Shown here: positions 60,425 through 64,000 of the stretch, piece after piece
How the letters are laid out: every line of letters begins with the position of its first letter
Position numbering within the stretch: the stretch's first letter is position 1
Source: Actinomycetes bacterium
GTDB taxonomy: Bacteria > Actinomycetota > Thermoleophilia > Solirubrobacterales > JACPNS01
Reading direction: 5' to 3'
DNA: 64,000 nt
Assembly: GCA_023404495.1 (NCBI GenBank)
Contig: JAEYBE010000051.1
Span: 1-64,000, forward strand
The notes under the pieces: model-generated
What the model saw: only the letters and a program-made list of their open reading frames with translations
Database searches by the model: none
What the model was told of the DNA's origin: nothing
Program-made: the position numbers and the translations under genes

Positions 60425-61150
60425 GTGAGCGACGGCGAAGCAATCCGCCATCCCGGCGAGGGCCACACCGGCGCAGGCGGCGCCAACGCGCTGCGGGCAG
60501 GCGTGCTGGGTGCCAACGACGGTCTGGTGTCGGTGCTCAGCCTGGTGATGGGAGTCGCCGGAGGCGGACTTGCCACCCAGGACATCCTGCTTGCCGGCAT
60601 CGCCGGTCTGATGGCCGGGGCGATCTCGATGGCGATGGGCGAGTGGGTCAGCGTGCAGAGCGCGCGCGAGATGTACGAACTGCAACTCGACGAAGAGCGC
60701 GTTGAGCTCGCCACGCTTCCCGACTACGAACGCCGTGAGCTGATCGACATTTTCGTCGAGCGCGGCATCGACCCAGAGACGGCGACGGTCGCGGCCGAGA
60801 GCGTGCTGGCCGACCCCGAGAAGGCGCTCGAGACGATGGCGCGTGAAGAACTCGGATTCGACCCGGACGAAATGGGCGGATCTCCCTTCCAGGCGGCCGC
60901 GGCGTCGTTCTCGTTCTTCCTTGTAGGCGCGACGCCGCCGGTGCTGCCGTTCGCATTCTTGGATCGCGCGCCGGCGATCTATCTCAGCCTGGTGCTGAGC
61001 TCAATCATGCTTTTCGCAATCGGTGCGCTGACGTCAAGGTTCACCAAGCGCGGACCAATGTTCGCGGGCTTTCGGCAGCTCGCTGTAGGCCTCGCCGCGG
61101 CTGGCGTCACTTACGCGATCGGCAGTGTCTTCAACGTCGCTGTCGGGTAG
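60425..61150 (+). CDS. VIT1/CCC1-family Fe2+/Mn2+ transporter
   Basis: The 241-residue protein has five membrane segments and the family's metal sites: LGANDGLVSVLSLVMGVAGG in helix 1 and MAMGEWVSVQSARE in helix 2. A charged cytoplasmic stretch (about residues 80-150) corresponds to the metal-binding domain of VIT proteins. It probably exports or stores iron or manganese. I use GTG 60425; TTG 60422 is the adjacent alternative. Confidence 0.9.
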   Translation: MSDGEAIRHPGEGHTGAGGANALRAGVLGANDGLVSVLSLVMGVAGGGLATQDILLAGIAGLMAGAISMAMGEWVSVQSAREMYELQLDEERVELATLPDYERRELIDIFVERGIDPETATVAAESVLADPEKALETMAREELGFDPDEMGGSPFQAAAASFSFFLVGATPPVLPFAFLDRAPAIYLSLVLSSIMLFAIGALTSRFTKRGPMFAGFRQLAVGLAAAGVTYAIGSVFNVAVG

Positions 61151-61159
61151 GGCTGGACG

Positions 61160-61588
61160 TCAGACCAGTCGCGCGGTCAGCGTGATCTCCGGCACGCCGG
61201 CCAACGCCCGCGAAATCACGCAATTCTCTTTGGCGTCCTCGGCGTGCTCGATGAAGTGCGCCTCGTCGATGTCCGGAATCACGGCTTCGGTCTCGATCTC
61301 GATCTTCGCAATCGTCGGCTTGCCGTCGATCTGACGCAGGTGCGCCTTGGCGGTGGTTGCGACGCGCGCTGGCGCGTGGTCGTGCTGGAAGAGGATGTTG
61401 TTGAGCGCCATCGTGAAGCAGGCGGCGTGTGCTGCGGCGATCATCTCTTCAGGGTTGGTGCCGTCGCCTTCCTCAAAGCGTGAAGAGAACGAGTACGGGC
61501 CGGTGAAGACCCCGTCGCCGATCGTCACAGTGCCGACGCCCTCCTGGAGTGTGCCTTGCCATTCTGCGCTACCTGTGCGTGCTGCCAT
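61160..61588 (-). CDS. OsmC-family peroxiredoxin
   Basis: The 142-residue protein keeps both OsmC cysteines, in AAAHAACFTMALNN and KENCVISRAL, forming the thiol site that reduces organic hydroperoxides. Length and N-terminus (AARTGSAEWQGTL) match the OsmC branch rather than Ohr. ATG 61588 follows GAGAAAGG; its frame remains open upstream into the GFA gene region. Confidence 0.93.
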   Translation of the reverse strand: MAARTGSAEWQGTLQEGVGTVTIGDGVFTGPYSFSSRFEEGDGTNPEEMIAAAHAACFTMALNNILFQHDHAPARVATTAKAHLRQIDGKPTIAKIEIETEAVIPDIDEAHFIEHAEDAKENCVISRALAGVPEITLTARLV

Positions 61589-61662
61589 GACGTGATCGCC
61601 TTTCTCGAAGTCTGGTTCGGGGTGCGCGCATTTTGCCAGAGCCGGCCTGTAGGCTGCGCCGC

Positions 61663-62082
61663 ATGCCTGACGCACCGTTGACCGGTGGCTGCAACTGCGG
61701 CGCCGTGAAGTACGAGATCTCCGAGCCGCTCGTCTACGCCTATTACTGCCACTGCACGCGCTGCCAGCGGCGAAGCGGTGCGGGTGCCGCACCCGGCGGC
61801 ATCGCGCCGCCGGGCAGCTTCCGCATTTTGCAGGGGGCGGATGAGCTGGCCAAATGGAACGCCGGCGACGGGTTTGACAAGTGGTTCTGCTCAGTCTGCG
61901 GCTCGCACACTCACGCCAGCAGCCCGGAGAAGCCTGAATTGGTCAGCGTCCGGCTCGGAACGCTCGACCAGGACCCCGGGGCTCGCCCGATGGCCCGGCA
62001 CTTCACAGACTTCGCCGCGGCGTGGGAACCGGTCGGAGATGACGGGCTGATTCATCATCCCGGCGCGCTGCCCGGAGCCTAG
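61663..62082 (+). CDS. GFA-family zinc protein (glutathione-dependent formaldehyde-activating enzyme type)
   Basis: A 139-residue protein with CxC (GGCNCGAVKYEI), CHCTRCQ and FCSVCGSH, the zinc-site pattern of the GFA/CENP-V family. Most such actinobacterial proteins are not shown to act on glutathione adducts. ATG 61663 is in divergent layout with OsmC (74 bp apart). Confidence 0.88.
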   Translation: MPDAPLTGGCNCGAVKYEISEPLVYAYYCHCTRCQRRSGAGAAPGGIAPPGSFRILQGADELAKWNAGDGFDKWFCSVCGSHTHASSPEKPELVSVRLGTLDQDPGARPMARHFTDFAAAWEPVGDDGLIHHPGALPGA

Positions 62083-62108
62083 GCCGCTGCACTAACCTAT
62101 GCGCTTCT

Positions 62109-62182
<74 letters not shown>

Positions 62183-62191
62183 TCGCTGGGT

Positions 62192-62668
62192 TCAAACGCG
62201 TCGCGGCACGCCCCCAGTCAGCTTGAGGCAGGCGCACATCAGCTTGTGTCCCGGATCGGCCGTCGGCCCAAACATGCACGGGCAGCCACCGTCGATCACG
62301 TGGATGCCGTGTTCGCGGCCGTATTCTGCGGCCGACGTGGAGACACTGCCGGGTCCGGGGCCCCGGTGCATCCAGACGTGGTCGATCCCAAGATCGGCGC
62401 ATTCGTGGATCGTGTCGTCGGCGCGCTCGGGAGCGGTGGCTATGACCACTGCCTCGACTCCGCCCGGGATCGAGCGCAGGTCGGGGTAGCTCTTCGCGCC
62501 CTCCACCTCTTCGGCGTTTGGGTTCACGGGAAAGACCTCGTATCCACGATCGCGCATACGGTTGAACACGAAGTTCGCGCCGTGATCTTTCGCGTCTCTC
62601 GATACGCCCGTGACGGCGACGCGTTTGTGTGTGAGGAATTCTTCTGCTGCGGCCTTGATCTTTTCCAT
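62192..62668 (-). CDS. CoA-binding domain protein (YccU-like)
   Basis: The 158-residue protein is a single Rossmann CoA-binding domain: KRVAVTGVSRDAKDHGANFV at the start and VFPVNPNAEEVEGAKSYPDL in the middle, as in YccU. A C-terminal Cys-rich part (GGCPCMFG and LMCACLK) is unusual for YccU and could bind metal. Function unknown. Its end lies 10 bases from the tRNA-Arg gene. Confidence 0.82.
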   Translation of the reverse strand: MEKIKAAAEEFLTHKRVAVTGVSRDAKDHGANFVFNRMRDRGYEVFPVNPNAEEVEGAKSYPDLRSIPGGVEAVVIATAPERADDTIHECADLGIDHVWMHRGPGPGSVSTSAAEYGREHGIHVIDGGCPCMFGPTADPGHKLMCACLKLTGGVPRRV

Positions 62669-62729
62669 TGCAGTTCGCGCTCCGAATCAGAGATCTGCGG
62701 TCAAAGACCGGTTATACCTGCTCGGAGGC

Positions 62730-64000
62730 TTACAGGAGGCCCAGCTCACGAATCGTCGCCTGTGCGCGCTCGGCGGTCGAGGTTACATTCAGTTGTCCTG
62801 GGTCCATCTGCTTGTTCCAACAGGCGACCACGCCGTCAGCGACTGAGACATACATCGCCGTGCTCTCGTGCAGCACGCCGCCAGGCGGCGTAGGCTCGGC
62901 GCCATCGGGTGCCGCAAAAAGCGCCGCGGCCTTTAGCCACCCTTCTCTGCGTCCGCCCTGCTGATGAAACGCAAGACGACCGTGCATTCCGCCCCCTGGC
63001 AGCGCTCCACGCAGCACGCCGCGAGCCGTCCCCGGGATTTGTAGTCGAGGAAAGGCCTCGTGGTAGGCGGCCGGGTCCTCGCGAACCAGATTGAACTTCT
63101 TCTCTGCCGCGTCGAACGTCTCATCCCAGCGGTCAAGACCGGCGAAGCGGCCTGTCTCCTCCGGCGGCGGAGGGAGCGTCACATCAAACGGACGCGCTCT
63201 CGGATCGGGGCGGCAGACGGCGGCGATCGCGTCGGCGATCTTGACGGCCTGCTCGATGAAGGTGTCGAGCGCAACGTCGTCCTCCACGAACCCGTTGCGC
63301 TTGATCGTGAGCTGCGCGTGATGCATCCTCAGTTCCACAAACGGAGCGTCGATCTGGCCCAGCACCCTCCCGGCTTCCCCGCCAAAGATTCCGGCGAGGA
63401 TCTCCGGCGATTGATCATCGGGGCGGTCGATGCGGAAATTCGCAAGGCCATACTGCTCTAGCTTGGGGCTGCCAATCGCCGCCATCCGTTCGGCCGGCTT
63501 GACCAGGAGCTGCTTCAGCATCGCCGCCTCGGGCACGTGCAGGGCAACGGTCGTAGTGGGAGCCCAGGCGGCGAGCGACGCAAAAGGCTCGTTGCCCGGC
63601 TCCGCCAGACCGAGTTCCGTGACCCCAGGGATCATCCGCTTCTTCCAGCCCGGCGGAAATCCCGTCCGCACAGCCCAGAAACTCCCGCCCATTCTGACCC
63701 CCAACCCGTCGCCGTCTTCGGCCATCGGGATCTCAAGCAGTTCATGCTCGACCACTCCGTAGCGCCGCCCGGCGAGCGCCCCGCGACAGGAGTTGAAGAC
63801 ATAGTCGGGCCAGTTGGGCTGGATACCGGCGAACGCGCCGAGAATGATGCTGCCTCCGAAGGTGAGTCCGCGCTCGGCGGCGAAGTCGGTCAGATCACCC
63901 AGCGGCCGGCAGCGCTTGGAGGCCTCGACGTCTTCAGGCGCAAGCGCCACGTGTGAGTGCGGGCGCAGATCCGGGTCGACGACGTGTTGCTGCTTGGTTT
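62730..64000 (-). CDS. Unrecognised protein, 5' end outside the window
   Basis: The frame is open from the window end, and codons upstream of the first GTG (63950) still read like protein, so the start lies beyond 64000. At least 420 residues are visible. It is soluble and acidic, and I recognise no domain. Notable stretches are LTFGGSIILGAFAGIQPNWP near the visible start and a VTLPPPPEE linker. It ends GLL at 62730, 61 bp from the CoA-binding gene. Confidence 0.7.
   Translation of the reverse strand, partial: TKQQHVVDPDLRPHSHVALAPEDVEASKRCRPLGDLTDFAAERGLTFGGSIILGAFAGIQPNWPDYVFNSCRGALAGRRYGVVEHELLEIPMAEDGDGLGVRMGGSFWAVRTGFPPGWKKRMIPGVTELGLAEPGNEPFASLAAWAPTTTVALHVPEAAMLKQLLVKPAERMAAIGSPKLEQYGLANFRIDRPDDQSPEILAGIFGGEAGRVLGQIDAPFVELRMHHAQLTIKRNGFVEDDVALDTFIEQAVKIADAIAAVCRPDPRARPFDVTLPPPPEETGRFAGLDRWDETFDAAEKKFNLVREDPAAYHEAFPRLQIPGTARGVLRGALPGGGMHGRLAFHQQGGRREGWLKAAALFAAPDGAEPTPPGGVLHESTAMYVSVADGVVACWNKQMDPGQLNVTSTAERAQATIRELGLL

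Overview
The window is a contiguous, gene-dense stretch of GC-rich bacterial chromosome with many GTG/TTG starts and 1-8 base stop/start overlaps. Gene content fits a free-living aerobic actinobacterium, probably class Thermoleophilia/Solirubrobacterales (inference): a full 14-gene actinobacterial nuo operon, EfeUOB iron uptake with a DtxR/IdeR-like box, several low-cysteine secreted proteins and lipoproteins, a tandem ThyX-like protein and a tandem GGDEF membrane protein. I saw no insertion sequence, transposase, phage gene, CRISPR array, integrase or rRNA gene.

Layout. 1-12.6 kb: end of a DEAD-box helicase with a DbpA-type RNA-binding tail, a drug/metabolite exporter, an RpiB-like isomerase, peroxiredoxin Q, an MpaB-type oxygenase candidate, a GT-C type membrane glycosyltransferase, a K+/H+ antiporter, two SDRs, an LPG-synthase-type flippase-like protein, peptide deformylase and a double-ACT protein. 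12.6-22.8 kb: acetyl-CoA synthetase, a secreted RCC1-repeat protein, a cytochrome P450 with a palindrome abutting its start codon, a ThyX-like pseudo-dimer and a TM-GGDEF-TM-GGDEF protein. 22.9-38.1 kb: nuoA-N on the minus strand, almost every junction translationally coupled. 38.2-45.8 kb: small membrane protein, flavin reductase, cytochrome c lipoprotein, serS, a NarL-type response regulator, efeUOB and a methyltransferase. 45.8-49.1 kb: tRNA-Ser(UGA), a DUF6506-like protein, then a tightly coupled trio (carrier protein, acyl-CoA-dehydrogenase-like flavoprotein, class II aaRS-like amino acid:carrier-protein ligase) followed by a non-coding stretch with its own promoter-like and hairpin signals. 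49-54.4 kb: msrA, a D-amino-acid aldolase-like PLP protein convergent with a sugar-lactone oxidase, tRNA-Ser(GCU), a hotdog protein, a rhodanese and a DUF3817 protein. 54.4-58.6 kb: a complete sulfate ABC transporter and a cysteine-free Rrf2 regulator. 58.6-64 kb: a secreted three-repeat protein, a VOC dioxygenase-like protein, a VIT1/CCC1 transporter, OsmC, a GFA protein, tRNA-Arg(ACG), a CoA-binding protein and an unrecognised gene running off the end.

How the genes fit together. The nuo operon, Acs, cytochrome c and antiporter indicate acetate-capable aerobic respiration. EfeUOB and VIT1 deal with iron; the sulfate transporter and Rrf2 deal with sulfur supply; PrxQ, MsrA, OsmC and DyP/EfeB deal with peroxide damage.

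The two observations I consider most interesting are (i) the 46507-48835 carrier-protein trio, which looks like a small pathway that charges an amino acid onto a carrier protein and then oxidises it while tethered, and (ii) a dispersed 42-52 bp perfect palindrome, present three times with base changes compensated in both arms, once in frame inside the helicase gene and once supplying the last codons and stop of an oxidase gene.
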